A DNA stretch of 64,000 bases from positions 5,342,243 to 5,406,242 of the forward strand of contig CP093829.1 of NCBI GenBank assembly GCA_033063855.1. Direction: 5' to 3'. The notes beneath the pieces were generated by a model. That model saw nothing but the letters and a program-made list of their open reading frames with translations, was not told the DNA's origin and did not search any database. Shown here one piece after another: positions 35,701-50,400 of the stretch (positions are counted from its first letter, which is position 1; each line of letters begins with the position of its first letter). The translations under genes and the position numbers were made by a program. The stretch is from Smittia aterrima (taxonomy: Eukaryota > Arthropoda > Insecta > Diptera > Chironomidae).

Positions 35701-38700
35701 AGATTGTGTCTCTAAATAAAATTTTAATAATTTTCCTTTCCTTTTATGTTGATTCGTAAGCTATTAGTGTACACTGTAGCTCTAAAGCGATTTATGCACG
35801 GAGGGAGACACGAGATTTTAAAGATTACGAAAGACAACGAAAGTTTTCTCTCCGTGCACAAACTTCCACAGACAATAAGCACTTTTCATATTGAGATATA
35901 TTAAATGTGCATACGAGAGCTTTGTTTTCCGAATATCTACACAAACGAAAACATGATTTAATTTATATTTCTCGAATCAAATGTTTATGACTTCGTGTGC
36001 TTGGAATTGCTACTTGAATTAACTTAACTTTGTCTTCGTGAACATTTCGCAGTCGTCGAAGCTGAGATGAAATGTTTGTGCTTCTCTTTGGCAATTGCCT
36101 TTGATCATGAAAATCACGATTTTTGGTACAATAAAATAATTGGCTTATTAATCATTCTCTTTTTACAAGACCAGAAGCAAAAATGCTGGCAGCAGAGCTG
36201 TAACTGCTATTAAACGTGTTCTTTATGCTCTCATAGTTCTTACATCGTCGAGTCAGGAAAATTGAAATCCAGAAACAAAAAAATATATTTAACGCTGAAA
36301 TCCTTTTGAAGCGGAGGGAGAGAGACTGCAGCAGTCGAGACTCGGCAGCAAGCATAACAGTAACGATAAATATTTTATGTTCTACTTGTGTAGGTTCGTA
36401 GTAAACAGAAAGGAACTTTCCTTCATTAGGAATTCATCTCAGGCTTCTCCTTCTTCTTCCTTCGTCCTGCAAAGGAATTACCTCAAGGGCTGAGAGTGCA
36501 TTTGCTGAACGTTTTCTTGCTGCAATTTTTAGATCACAAAGTAAACAAAACGAAGATTTCATTTTGAATTTTTGATAAAGTCGAAAGAATCACAAATTTT
36601 TTTTGAGTTTATGGAATCGACAGTGAGTTACGTGATGAACAACGTGAAGTCTCTGATGAATGCAAAAGGTTGCCATCTCGTTATCTCAGACGAAACTTTG
36701 ACCTTCTGTCCTCCTTGTCATAAACGATTCGAGTCTCGATTTTTGATAATATTCGAAACTGTAACTGCGACAATGGAAACGAATCCGTTGTGGAAATCTC
36801 TGTCGACTTCGGATAGATCTTTTCACGAAAACAAGGGATTTGGTTGTTCATGCTCGTTCACAAAAAAAAATCATAACACGAGCGCTTTATTGTCAGACAC
36901 TTTTTTGTGTGTCAAACTCTAAAATCTCACAACGACATCGTCGCTTCCATCGTTCGTTGGATCTGGATGTGTCAATGTAACAATAACCGTAAAAAAAACT
37001 CAAATGCGCTCGTCAGATGCGAGAGAAGAGTTTTCCGAAATTATTTAAATTGAATAATTTCTGTTCGAGATGAATCATTCTGTTTGAAGTTTCCTCACTT
37101 TCCGATGAATGGATGAGACTTCACGCCACTTTCTGTTTCGTAATCGACAGAGTCTCAGCTTTCAAGTCTCGAGGCGCGTTAAAGCATCAAAGAGAAAATA
37201 TGAAAACTCACCGCGTTTTTCTTTTTGAAAACTTTCCAGCCAATCGCGAAAAGAAGAAAAATAATTTTTAATGAAATGCTAATCCTTTGGGATTTCTCCG
37301 AAAAAAATGAAAATTGAGATTATTTCTAATGGTGTTTGCTCCTTCTCGCCACCTCTTCGTGCATTATCACCGCATCTTTATTTAGACAATCCAATTCGTT
37401 CACCCTCAAAAGCAAAACTCAACTCGACAAATCATTTTTCACGATTAATGCATTTAAATTAGCGCTCGTCTACTCGTGTCCCTCTTCGTACTCATCAACT
37501 CACCGTCGTTTGATGTTGAAAAGGGCGCGCATTTCCCAATCGACTAAAAAAGATAATAAATCAAACAATCATTTCCCAACCAACGTTAAGCAATTCATTT
37601 TTTAACACTTCTCGTTGATAAATTGGCGTTTAAATATGCTCAACGCTAGAGAAAAAGGAAAACAATTCGATGAGTCTGCAGTTTCACCCGAGTCTGGATT
37701 GATCCGAAAACTTGTCATTTTAAGTCGAATTAAGATCTCGTCGAGGTGATAAGAATGCTTGAGAGCTAGTGGGGGACGACGAATGTTGATGTTATTTAAC
37801 GCTTTCTGGTAATGTTCTCGCTATTTATTCGTAGCTGGTGCTTCGACCCTTCTCGACATCCTATTACTCTCTCTCTTATCGCTATCACAATCAGGAAATT
37901 ATCACGCTCCGATCTCACTTCTTTCATCCAACATGTGACGTATTTATTTTCATCGTTTCTCGCGATTGCCATTGCTGAGTGCGCGGCGACGACGACAACA
38001 AGAAGGAAAACGGAAAATTGCGAAAGATCTTTGAAACATAAATTTAGATTTTCATGACAGTCGCTTTTTGTTTCGTCAGAGGGCTTTTCTGTAAAATGCC
38101 TTCATCTCCTCCATTGCCATCACAGACGTTGCCGCCTGATGTTCAGTGATGAAATAATGTCGAATTGAATTCCTTCTGCATCAACACTTTCGACTGAAAA
38201 CATCTCCTGTCGTAGAGCTTCGCTTTTTACGAGTTACTTTCTGATGTCGTAAAAGAGCATGCAAAAAAAAGAGGGAAAAGGGAGAAATGTATTTTGCGGT
38301 GGAATCGAGGGATGCTGCCACGATGAATTCGTTTTGATGTTTTTGCTCGGCACTTGTCAATCAACTCTCTTTCTTTCTGATGATAATTCGTGTTTACGGT
38401 TGATGACACTTTTGTCGCCTACGGTGATTTGTCGATGATTAAGGATTTTGGAAAAGCTTTGAAATATTTAGACAACGTCGCTTCTCCAAAATTCGAGAAA
38501 ACTTCATCGTGCATATGAGATCATAACTGCTCGTGGAACGGAATCTGAATACAACATGAGGAAAACTTTTGTACTCAGATGGAAACTTTCGTTCTGTGTC
38601 TGCTGCTCCACTAAGAGCAAATGCAGAAAAATTCTTCTCTACACATTAATACGATCAGAGAAGAGACGGGAGGAGAATCAGCTGATGTATTCAAACATGT

Positions 38701-40671
38701 GCAACAGTTCGCCGTCGTCATCATCGTCGTCGTCTCATGTGGTTATCATTTTTATTATGCTGCACATATCTCGATGCTTTGAACTTCAGAGCGCTTAGCA
38801 AATAAATTTTACCTCCGAATATGAATTACTCGTCTCTACTCTTCGAGAGACATTTCGTCATCAGGAGAACAGCACGGAAAGTGAAATTGGGAAATTGAAA
38901 ATGATTGTCTCCCGCTTGGGAGATAACAGATCGCAATGAAGTTTGTTAAGCGAGAAGAAGAACTTTTTGCATGTTCACGTATAATTCGTAAATAGAGTTT
39001 CACTCGCTTTGCTCTAACCTAGAATTTTGTTTTGCGAAGAAAAAAAAGAAGTCTCAGAAGTTTTTTTTTCTTTCTTGTGACTTTTATATTTCGTTAATAT
39101 TCTGAGTGTGTAGCTATCGCAAATAGATTTATGTACGTTACAAAAGCATGTACGAGAAAGAAAAGAAATGAAAACAACAGCGAGAAGATCCTATAAAATG
39201 TCAAAACGACTCCACTTTGCCAGTGAAGTTGCTTCTTGCTTACTTCGCTATCCTTTTTGGTGTGACATAAAAAGGGGAAAGTCTGATGACACTCTCAGAT
39301 CATCCGGCGAGGGAAAAGCGCTGACGAGAAACTGCTGACTTGTCGTATCACTTATCGATTCTGCTTCGTGATGTCAAACGGAAAAAAAAGTCTGCACATG
39401 AATCAAGTTTTGGTAGCGAAAAGGATTTCAATTTTAAACTGTTACGACTCTGCTTGACAAACACTCGATGGATAGAGAGAAGACCTGATTACCGACTCAT
39501 CAACCCTCATCTCCGCCATTTTGTTGCAAACTTCCACTCAGCTCCCTCGTTTGTATCCTTGTTGAAGAAAAATAAAATTTACATCGTTAAGAATATTATG
39601 GCATCATCGTCAAAAAAAGAAAAGAAGAAGAGTCGACTAACAAAAGGTATTCTCAGCTCTCCTAGTCTTCGTCGTCTTCGTCTTTCTCACACAATTTTCC
39701 TTCGCTTTCCTCTGAATCTACATGATTCTATTATGGGCACACGTAATGCGCGCGGGGGGAGATGCGAACGAGAAGATATCAACGAGATTAAAGAGGGATC
39801 AACTTTAATGAAACTTTAAACATGACGAGAGACAGAGAGAGAGAAACTTTAAACTCCTGAAAAGTTTCACAAAACTTTTCGTTTGGACAATCATCGATCG
39901 GAGAATTTAAATTTATGAACGAGTTAACGTCGTCTTTCAACAAAGTGGCCACACGAGGTTGAACTTGAAAAGCATGTGAACACCAACGGAGGAAGAATGT
40001 GCCACGACCATCGAGCGAACTAAAAGTTTCTATGAATTGAAATCGTGCTTAGATTAGCAAGCAAGCTCACAAGCAAAGTGAGGGAAGGTCATTATGTAAA
40101 AATGTCTGTTCGATTCACTTCTCTCCTTCTCATAATTCATTAAAATTTCAGCTCACACATTTTTCTTTCTTTGCCTTGCTAACAACAGAGAACAATTTAT
40201 CGTTACTCGGCCTGTCTTTAATTCTTCTAACAGAAGAGAAAACATTTTTCTGACAATTCCGCGAACGCTTTAACTGCTCCTCGCTATGAAAAATCGATGT
40301 TTGAATAATTTGCATCACAACGACGCCGTAATTATTTTTCATTAAAAAAAAGAGAGTCCGGCAAATAATCTTTTTTTTTTGTGAGCGCAAAGCATGGACA
40401 ATAGCTTTATTAATTGCATTCACAACTCCCGGCGCTTTTTGCATTAAAATTTCCGCAATTTCATTCGATTTTAAATTTTCTGCATCGAACGAGTCAGCTT
40501 TAAAACACAAAATGAGGAAAAAGTTTACACACACAAAATATCTACGCGCGGGTGAATCATAAACAAATTGAGTTCGAGCGACGACGCATGCTCGACGTGT
40601 CTCCCGTAGTAACATCACGGAAAGGACATCGTCGCTGTCGTATTCGTTATGCAGGAGGCAAAGTAGAATAA

Positions 40672-40687
40672 GGAGAAGAAGAAGAAG
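40672..40687. repeat. GAA microsatellite
   Basis: About five GAA repeats ending GAAGAAGC. Confidence 0.6.
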
Positions 40688-43600
40688 CTTAAACAGGAAT
40701 CAGAAATTTACAGCAATCGCCTTCGACAGTTTCGGAAAGGATTGAACGCATTAAAATGCACTTCCAAACATTTTACGTTAGCCGAACTCTCAGAGCGCAA
40801 CGAGGAAATGCAAAAATGCTTTTGAATAAATTGCGAAGCTCCAAAGTCAGACCAAAATGTGTCAAATTATTCTCGGCCAGTCGTAGTGTTGTCGGACAGA
40901 ATGTTTACATGTTGTAATGATACTTGTTTGAGGCTCGTCTTCTGCCGACTCTTCCCCAAAATTTATGAGTTCGAATTAAGCTTCTTTCTCGGACGAATCG
41001 ATATTGCAACGAAAGGAAAATCTTTGCTCGTAAAAATTATGCAAATTGCTGAACAATTTCTCTCTCACACAGACGCACGTAGAGCGAACGACGTCGACGA
41101 AGGGATTCACTCAAACTGGATCAACAAACTTTTTTTTTTCGTGTAAAAAATGAATAATATTTCCGCGAAAGTATTGATTGAGCGATTCAAGGCTACGACC
41201 GTCTCTCAATCGCTTCCTTTCTCTTCCATTCGCATGATAAGACGATAATTTACAATTTCAACTGAAACGAAGGGAAAGGTCAAAATTCTGTCTACATAAA
41301 CACAATAAAAGAGATAACAAAAGAAAGAAAACTCTTTAAAAACGCCCCGACGTTGAAAATAATTATGCAAATTTTTATCTTTAGACTTGGAAAGTGTAAC
41401 GATTAAGCTGAGATAAAGTGCGGTGTATAAATAAAATTTTATGATGATTTAACCGCGTCAACAAACGAAATCTCGTCATGACAGACGAGAGAGCTGCGAG
41501 ACAGATTGATGATAACGGCGAGCGTAAGTTGACTGAGTTTCTTATTTTTCTGTTATTCAATAAACAACGGCAGCGAGTTGGAAAAACTTTGCACTCGACT
41601 TCGAGACGAAATTAAATTTAATTTTCCACTTTTTTTTTTAAATAAAAATAAAGAAATATTCTTCGAATTCTGTTGAAAATTGTTGCGTCCTGCTTCGTGG
41701 CGAGTTTCCCAGTTTTCCTTCGTTTACTTCGACCGAAAGATTTCTAAACACTAGCGAGATCTCTTGATATTGTTCACAATTATTCAATCGCGAAACATCA
41801 TCCATTTTGTTCGCTTTGTCTCTTTCCATCGTGGCAATTGTAGTTGTAAAACAATCGCAATAGACGAAAAAACGTTTGCGTGGAACGCCCACGACTCATT
41901 GTGAGACGGCAAGACGAAACAACGAGAAGTCCTATCGCTCGACTGCTCTCGCTCATTGCGCAAATGGAGAAGGCGCGAGTTGGAAAATGTTTGGAAAACA
42001 TAAAACAAAAGAGAGTAAGTAATGCGAGAAGAAGAAGCAAGCAACAATCTCGAGACCATGAAACACTCGAGCTCGAGTCAAGTGGCGTGGAGAGCGAAAC
42101 GAAAAGAGAACTTTGTTGTTGTGATTTAGATTTTCCTTCCATTGAGTGTCAAAGTGGCTTCGTTGTTTGAAAATTTCCCGCAACGGAAAGAAAACTCTTC
42201 ACTCGAAAGTCAAGAGCAATTTTAATTGAAATTGAAGCTTCTGATGATGATGAAAGTACAATCAAACGATTTCAATTACTCTGCTACAATGTTGTCGCGG
42301 AATCTCATAATTATATGAAGTTCATTCATTATCATTGCGGTTTCCTACACAAACGGCGAGAGAGGGAAAGAAACTTCACTTCATTTGAATAAAAATGCAG
42401 AAAATTTAACTTATTTACCATATGTTTGTTTCCGTAATGAGTTTATCTCATTCTTTCTCTGTTTTACGCTATCACCAGTCGACGAGAAGTTTAATTAAGA
42501 TATTAACACATGTAGCGAGCATGGAAATTAAAATAATTTGCGATTCTATAATTAGAATTCGCCTCGGTGTCGAAAAAGCTTTCAATTTGCATAAGTAAAC
42601 AACCGAAAGTTAACTGCTGACTCTGATCTACGGCGGTCTAACGACGTTAATTAGAATAAAATTACTCAACAGATTGATTGGAATATTGGAAAAGTTTTTT
42701 GCATGATGGAAAATATTTGAATCGGGTTCGTGTGTTGGATGCTTCTTCCTCTTCTCCATGCAAATTCCGCAAGAGCATGCAATGCAGAAAGTTATTTAAT
42801 TAAACTTCTTTCTCATATTTATTAAGTGTTTAATAACTTTATTTATGTTTAGTGAGAAGTCAGTCTTTGATCGCCGGCAAACTCATTGCGCTTGAAATTT
42901 TCAAAGTACATAAAACTGGAATTCAAGTTTAAAACTGCTCTTGAATTTAATTTACCCATATTTGTATGGTAATTAGCTGAGCCGCAGCCGCAAATTTACA
43001 TAGCGCCGAGAGTTTATTTGATGATTTAAATATATTTGCATTCATATTTTCTTTAGAAAGGCGAACCTTATGTAATTATGAAGGTTCCGAGTTGCTTTCT
43101 TTCGTCGACATCGCTTGCTTTCTTTCGCTTGGGCTCTTGACCTACACATAACAGCAATGGCAACATGTGAAGTTGCGAAGTGGAAAGAAGGCGATGTTGT
43201 TGATAATTTAAAATGAACGAAAAACTGCTCAAGCACATCACGCGCTGGTGAAGAACTTCTCGAGCCTCTCTTCATTCTCCATTGCACTTAATTGCGATTA
43301 AAAGCCGTAGAATGAGAAATTTATGCCTTTCTCATTTGCCATAGCAGCAATGATAGATCATGATCTACAGGGAAGAGAAATGTCATATCATTAGTGTTCA
43401 TCAGCGTGAATTTTATTACGAAGCAGAAAAGAAACAGAAAGAACATCAAGCGAAGTTAACCATCGCTCTCCATCAATTTTCCCGTTCGATTTGTTCTTTT
43501 CGGACTTGCTGGACAGTTCTCCACGCTAAAGACAGTAATTTTTCAACATCAAACGAAAAACTGCTGACGAAGGGAGGATTGAGCTCCCTTATCTTAGATT

Positions 43601-46600
43601 GCGGCTTCAAAAATTCAATTCAATTGAATTGATTAACCGGATGACGAAGAGTTTTGTTAGAAGTTCTAACTTGAAAGAAGTTTTAAGGAAGGCAAAGGTT
43701 GAAGTCGTCAATAAACGGAACTAATAAATATCTTTGCTACAAGAAGAATTCCTTCAAAGGACGTTTTTATGAAGACCCAACCCGAAGAAGTTTCTCGTTC
43801 TCTCCCTTCTCTCATGCGTTTTTGCTGATCGAACGAAGTTGATAAGAAATAAAGACAGAACTTAACAGGTGTTGCATTAAAGCAACGACCGAAGAGACGA
43901 CAAGTCTCAGAAGTCTCTGAGTCATTAATTTAAAGAAGTAACTGATGTAAGAGACGAGAAGAAAGTTTTTCGCCGTCAGATGTCGCTTCAGTCGCTTCGA
44001 GAGAATTTCCCTGAGTTCACTTTTATTGACTCATTTTGTATCTAATTAAGTCACTTTAAGACTTCAACATCAACATTTACGATGACTTATTTTCGGGGCT
44101 CTCGCCTGCCAACAGTTTTACGATGATTTCTTTGCATGAAATTACCGCGACTCAAAACAAAAGAAGCTTCGCGAGGTGTTTGTGGTCTTTAGAGTGAAAG
44201 AAATGTTTGGAATAATTTCTTTTCCATCAAAGTCAGCTTGTTAAGCTATGAATTATTTAGTTTTATGAGTTCTTTAAGCTTTGACTTTCCGAGAATAATT
44301 TTTAGAAATCATAATTCGTTTGAAGAATTTTTATTTTCGTTCGTTAATTGAAAGAAGTGTTTGGGAAGTTTTGCTTTTAATGACCATCAAAGTTTTACAG
44401 TTTTACAAGGGAAGCGACTAACAAGATTGTTAGAATGCACTTTCCGTTATGAATGTCAATTAAGATTCTCGTGATCGAGGACATTTTTAATCGCTTTCTC
44501 ATTCTGATGACAAATTCTCATAAATTCCCCTACGCGACGGTTAGCTCAACCAACCTTCATGCATGTTCGCTCAGAATAAGATTAATCGCCGATACGACAA
44601 GCTGCAATTATAAATTCAAGGTACAACTGCTCGTTTGCCGCCATGGCCAGAGTGAAAATGGTTCTCTCGTAGTTCCTCGACAGTGACCGGAAGCATAGCT
44701 TGAAGCACACAACATGTTCTTTCTGGTTCGTTCTCCATTGGTGGAACTGAAATGAAGTGACAATTAGAGACATTATTGTGTGTGCCGCTATTCCACAAAA
44801 TGCTGGAAATGAAAAAAATGCCACGGCTCATGAACTCGAGCGACAATAGAAGTTGAGCGACGCAGAATGCAATTTTTCAAGAATAATTTTCTTTCTCTTT
44901 ATGTATTTGACTTGATTGAAAGTTTTGTAACAATCAAAGACTCTGAACTTCGAGTAAAATTGTTGATTTCCCTAACAAACAATCTCACCCCATTTATTGC
45001 TTTTTTTTCGAGGCTTGGGCTCGCTTGTTTCAAAAATATTTACTTTATAAATGTGTTACACACAATAAATATATAAATTTATAAAAAAAAGAAAAATGTA
45101 AATTCTTAGTTGAGCAACCAAGTGAGAAGTGAAGGAAAATGGCTTTTTATGAATGCACGCAATCAAACAACGATTTTCTGTTGGAAACAATAAATTTCGT
45201 GCCATAAAATTCTCTCATCGGTTGGAAAATCTCTCTCGACGAGTTGAGTCTGCTGAAATTAGTTGTTACATGCATCGACCATGTTATTTGCGGATAAATC
45301 ATTTGTAATGTAATTCACTGCTTGAATCACAATGCGAATCCAGAACTTTCACTCCAAGCGACTAATTATCATTTCGACAAAAGACAAAAGCTTTCATTCG
45401 TAGGTTTGCGCAAAGGACATTCGTTTCCTTACGTCTCGAATTTCCTGTTCTGTTCAGCTCTGTCTGACAGCCAAACGGCCAGAAAAAAAAAGGAATTTGG
45501 TCGACTCACAGAATCATGAATATTCAATGAGAATCAAGAATTAACTGGAGAACGAAAGAATAATGGCTTTTAAACGGTTTAGCCAAATGTCGTCGCTCAA
45601 ACGACAGATAAAGTAAACGAAAAACGTGTAAACGCGAATACGGACAAGAAGAACAGCTCGAAGGCATTTCCAGTGCCCACAAGTTTACGACCGTAAAGAA
45701 GTCTCGAAATGTTTTATATGTGAAACGAATATTTTGTCACATTGTGCGGAAACAATAACTTTTTGTTGGTAATGTCCTGACGACGTTGTCGACGTCTTCT
45801 CTCACCGACTCTGAACTGTTTCTTTCTTCCTCGAAAGCTAAAAGACACATCCGATTGGCCTGCGGAATTTATTTCTTTCCGGAGCGGCTCGCGAAACGTT
45901 GCTTAGCATTAATTCGCAACATGTCATCGATTGCAGAGTCAGAAAAGTTTCTTTTCACTTTTCAAAAATCAACATTTGACGCTTTAAAATTTTATCGTCG
46001 CTGTCTGAGCAGAAACTCGTTTTTTTCTTTAGAAAAATTGTTGTCTCTTTAGGTTACTAACGTACGCAATTGAAATGTTGCACAACGAGACAAGAAAAAG
46101 CTTCAACGGATGTCAATTTCCCAGACAAACCTGACGATCATGCTTTTCTACTCGATGATAACATTAAAATATTAAAACAATCATAATCAGCTGATGATAG
46201 ACTTTGTTTGGTTCACTTTACGTTCAAAGGAATTTTGATGATCGAGCATTGAACAGAAGCAGGTGCTAATGAGTCCATTTAGGTCAGGAGAGTTTGAAGT
46301 GACCGGTTTTTACTTTTCAGCTGCTCTAAGATGAATTGCATCGTTCACGCTTGTTAAAAGAATTCAAGAATAAACAAAATTGAAGAAGCTCAATGAATTA
46401 TTAAACTAAACGAGGCAGTTTTGTGAATGAATGTGAGAAGTTTGATTGATCAATGATTTCGCTTCATGAGAAATTATTTTATTTGCACGAAGATTGCTAA
46501 TCAACTCAATTTTGTCTTCGCAGTTTAAAAACTTTTCCCATTACAAACTTCTCAAAGACAAACGCAGACTAAAAACTTCTTGAAGTTCCAATTTGTCTTC

Positions 46601-47434
46601 TCATGACTTCAACTCGAATTGCCACAAACTCCACGGTCTCCATCATCGATTGTTTGCCACCCCAAGGTTTCATTTGTCAGAAACTCATTCGCTCATAATC
46701 TTTATCTGATCTTCAGAGTTTTTTTTTCGCATTCTCCGTCTTTTTTTTGAGTGGCTTGGGAATGCAATTATTATTATTTCTCTGCTGTTCGCTCATGTAC
46801 ACGTCTGGAGCTGATGCAATTACGTTTTAAATGTAATGTGTGAAAACTAAAGAAAAATAACTTTTTGCATTGTATTTGAGAGAGAGGAAACATGATGTGA
46901 GTAAAAAGTGAGCGATTAAAATGCAGTTTTTAATGATTTTGATTGACGTTTTACAATAACTCTGCCCTGCAAGTGCGCAGACAGAGAGCCTAGAAAACGC
47001 TTGATTTGATTAAGATCTCGAAGAAAAATTGCAGTTGCAATTACTTTTTTTTTCTACTTTGTAATCAAAGATTTTGTGAGAGAAAAACTTTCCTGTCAAG
47101 CTCATCATTAATGACACGAAAGGTTTCACCTCCTTCACTTTAATTATGGATCGTAATTAAAGTGATTTTTAGGCAACGGATAATTGGAAACTTTTTAATT
47201 AAAAACATTTCAAAACTCTTCACCGAATGTAAATCAACAGAAATTTCCATTAGACAAACTTGATTACGATGGAAAAGTTGGAAAAACATTTTTTTCCTCT
47301 CGTTTCAGGCTTGAAACAAAGCACATCAGAAAATTATGGAAATTCTCGATGAATGAAAGAAGATTTTTCTTTTCCACTTTCAATATTTTCGGGGCTCGCT
47401 TGTAATCAAATTTGATATCTCGCTGAAGAAAGCA

Positions 47435-47448
47435 AGAGAGAGAGAGAG
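47435..47448. repeat. GA microsatellite
   Basis: Seven AG repeats, among the longest dinucleotide tracts seen in the right half of the window. Confidence 0.65.
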
Positions 47449-50400
47449 CTTGAAGGGATTTTTAATTTTTCATTCGCCGCTCGACATGAAAGAAAATTTA
47501 TTCTGATAATTCAAAGAAGGAAAAACATTGAAGTAAACTTTCTTCTTCGTGTTGATGAGATGAAGGTTCTTGGGGTTGAAGACTTTAATCCTTTAATCGA
47601 AGTTTTGCAATCTTCAAACCGCAATCTACTTCCCAAAAAAAAAAACTTCTCGTGATGAATTGCATTTGTGCTCTGTTCCATGAAAGATTGATGAACGATG
47701 AGAGATAATCAACCGGAAGTGATACGGTCAATTTTCAGGACACAAAACGAGAAACTCGACAAAAGCCATAAAATTTGATAACTCCCATTATGCGATAAAT
47801 TTTTTTTTATCTTGAAAACGATCCTTGAAGTGAAACAACGAGACTAAGTGAGCCATAACAAACTTTAAAATGTTTAAGACATCGCCAGCGACGAACAGCG
47901 CATGAGGGAACATAATTATGGTCATTTAAAACAGGTGATTCAACGCGTTGTGACAGTTCCACTGAAGGGGAAGCGAGCGCGAGTGCAGATGTTGGAGTTC
48001 AACGGCGTCTTAAAGCTAACAAACGTTAAATTAGCGAGAAGTCATTCTCATCGCTTTAAACTCACGAACATGTTAAAGACAAATTCAATCGAGAAGATTA
48101 AACTTTTCTTGGCTCCGCGGAACATAATCATGAGAGTGTATCAAAGATTGATTCGTCAATTGCGTCACAAACTTTTAGTTTAAAATTTTAGGAAAAGAAA
48201 ATTCGTTAAAAAAAATTTGAATTTTCACTTTTGGTCCTTCAAACTGAAAATCTCACAAAACTAACGAACTCTCCCCATTTTAAAGAAAGGTAGCGAAAAA
48301 TATAAAATATATGAGAAAATTATTCAATGAAAACAGAATGAAATCTTACGAATGGCAATAAATATTGCGGGGAGGCTGAGACGAGAGAAACTTCCCCGAA
48401 GACGTTTGTTTGCTTTAACCCATAAAACGATGATGATTATTATCATGAAGGGTTTTATTTTCTCTCCTTTTCGCAGCATATTTTTATTTGTCTAAACTTT
48501 CTCCATCGAGTGAGACATGCGATATGTTTTCCTTTTCACAGTAATTTTCATTCTTTTATCGCTTGGATGACGATTACATCGAGAGAAGAGTCTGAGACGA
48601 CGTTGGGGTGGAAAATTATCTTTTTAATATTTTTTATGAGCGAATATATTTAATTGTGAGTTTAAGAAAGGAAGAAATAAAAAATCAGGAAGACGAAGAA
48701 GAACTGGAAAACAAACTTTGAATAATAAAACGATTTGTTAAATCGTCAACTTGTTGAGCGTCTTCGCTTTTTCAAATATCCATAAAAAGTCATTTACCAT
48801 ATTGAAATTTATTTCTATTTTCATCTTCAAACTTTCCTTTCACTCCAAAGAATTATCACTCAAAGTGACGGCGAGTTCGTTAAACATTTTTTTATGACTC
48901 ATGAACTTTATTTTCTTCATTCTTTAGAGCGACATCAACCAAATGACGCAAGTTGAGTTTGCTCTAATTTTATCTCAAAGCTTCAACGTCAGTGAATGCT
49001 GTGAAGAGAAATGATAACGACTTTCTTAAAGCTTTGGCGATGAAGAGAAAGGTTAAATAAGGAGCACGAAGGGTGAATAATTTTGAATATGAAGTCTAAT
49101 AAAAATTGCGATACAATTTAACTCATTCATGAAAATGTTTCTCAAATTAGAATGTTTTGCCACAACCACCGCAGAAGAATGGAAATGTTATTATCATTAA
49201 AGCGACTTCCGTCGACTCTTGCGTAATCGTTACGGCGTATTCAAAACTCCTAGAATATGATAATGGCAATTTTGCAGCTTTTCAAGGATTCAAGACTTCG
49301 CCAGCTGTTCAGTTTGGTCCGTGAAATCGACACGAGAAGTTGAGATTCTTCAATTAGAAGAACTGAATCCTTGACTCGAGTCTTCAGTGCCAACAATATT
49401 TTATTTAAATTGATTGCAGTGAAAATGTTAATCCGCAAAAGAACAAAGACAATCCAAAGCTCACAAAGCTTCATAAATATTTTTTTATTCGTTTCGTTCC
49501 TGTTCAAGTGGCTGTTGCGAGTTGAAGGGACTTGCGAGTATTTTAATGAATAATTCTTGTAATGTGTGTAGTGTTACACGAAAAAAACACGCAGCAATTA
49601 AAAAAATTGTTAAAGTCATAATAAAGTTGAAATATCGCTGTCAAGCTTCGAGGTTTTTTTTCCACCAAGTTAATCCCATGAGTTGTTAGTTGTTTGTTCA
49701 TTTGCTGTTTCCAATTGTCGGGACTTAGAGAAGTGAATTGTTCTTGCGTGTGCTTAACTCGCTTGTTTTATTTTTGTGAGTTAAGAACTTGATAACACAA
49801 TTTAGATTTTCTCAGATTTAATTGCAAATCCCAGAGGGAGGAGGAGAGAGACTCACTCACTAATCCCAATCGAAACAATGGACAAAGATTCTCCCGCGAT
49901 TGCTTTTCACACGACACTCGCCACTAGACAATGCACTTTTAAACGCAATCAAGTTAAACGTCGAGTTAATTGGCTTTGAGTGGCAAATGGAATTTATTAC
50001 GTGCCGAGATGAATTCGACTCATGCATCATAAAGCTTTCAAGTGATTTCATGGCAAGTCGGAGACGGCAAGTCTCTTGCACTGGACAAATGCAATGATTT
50101 CCTCGATTTATGCCGTGCAAGGTCGACGAGCTGATTAATAATTTATGGGAGAGTCTCGTGGTCATGAATAAGTCATACGCACTCCAACTTTGAGCGCTCC
50201 CTGAAAGATCAAGCGAATCACTTTCCTTTAAACTGATTAAAAGCAATATTGAAAGAAGTCTAATGAACTCAGGAAACACGAAAAGTCGAGAAAGATGATG
50301 ATCATGATTTACATCTGTTTATGCGAATTAAATTAAATTTTCAGACAAATTTCCTTCAGCTGAGTGCATTAATCAATTTGTGACGCTAAGTAAATTGTTT

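Larger units (their letters stand above)
23487..41425. other. Gene-free stretch
   Basis: About 18 kb with no frame I recognise. The longest frames, such as 39340-39819 (+) and 40148-40618 (-), lack domains, carry basic low-complexity runs and overlap frames on the other strand. CT, CA and GAA microsatellites are present. It could be intergenic or part of a large intron. Confidence 0.5.

Noticed and set aside
36572..36922. 116-codon frame with several Cys pairs
   Set aside because: Cys spacing does not match a zinc finger or other known fold, and the frame begins at a non-ATG codon.
39340..39819. 159-codon frame on the + strand
   Set aside because: It starts at a non-ATG codon, is rich in Lys, Arg and Ser from purine-rich DNA, and has no domain.
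40148..40618. 156-codon frame on the - strand, one of the longest in the window
   Set aside because: No recognisable domain or repeat, basic low-complexity runs, and no supporting promoter, polyA or splice pattern that I could pick out.
41784..42183. Four overlapping frames on both strands, one with a Leu-rich hydrophobic segment
   Set aside because: Open frames on both strands at once indicate local composition rather than coding; none looks like a known protein.
43615..43632. Perfect 18-bp palindrome built from CAATT and AATTG
   Set aside because: Low-complexity AT-rich palindrome with no second copy or flanking duplication; expected occasionally in such DNA.
47902..48183. 93-codon ATG frame encoding a very basic protein
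   Set aside because: No family resemblance; the basic bias can come from A-rich codons. Not strong enough to annotate.
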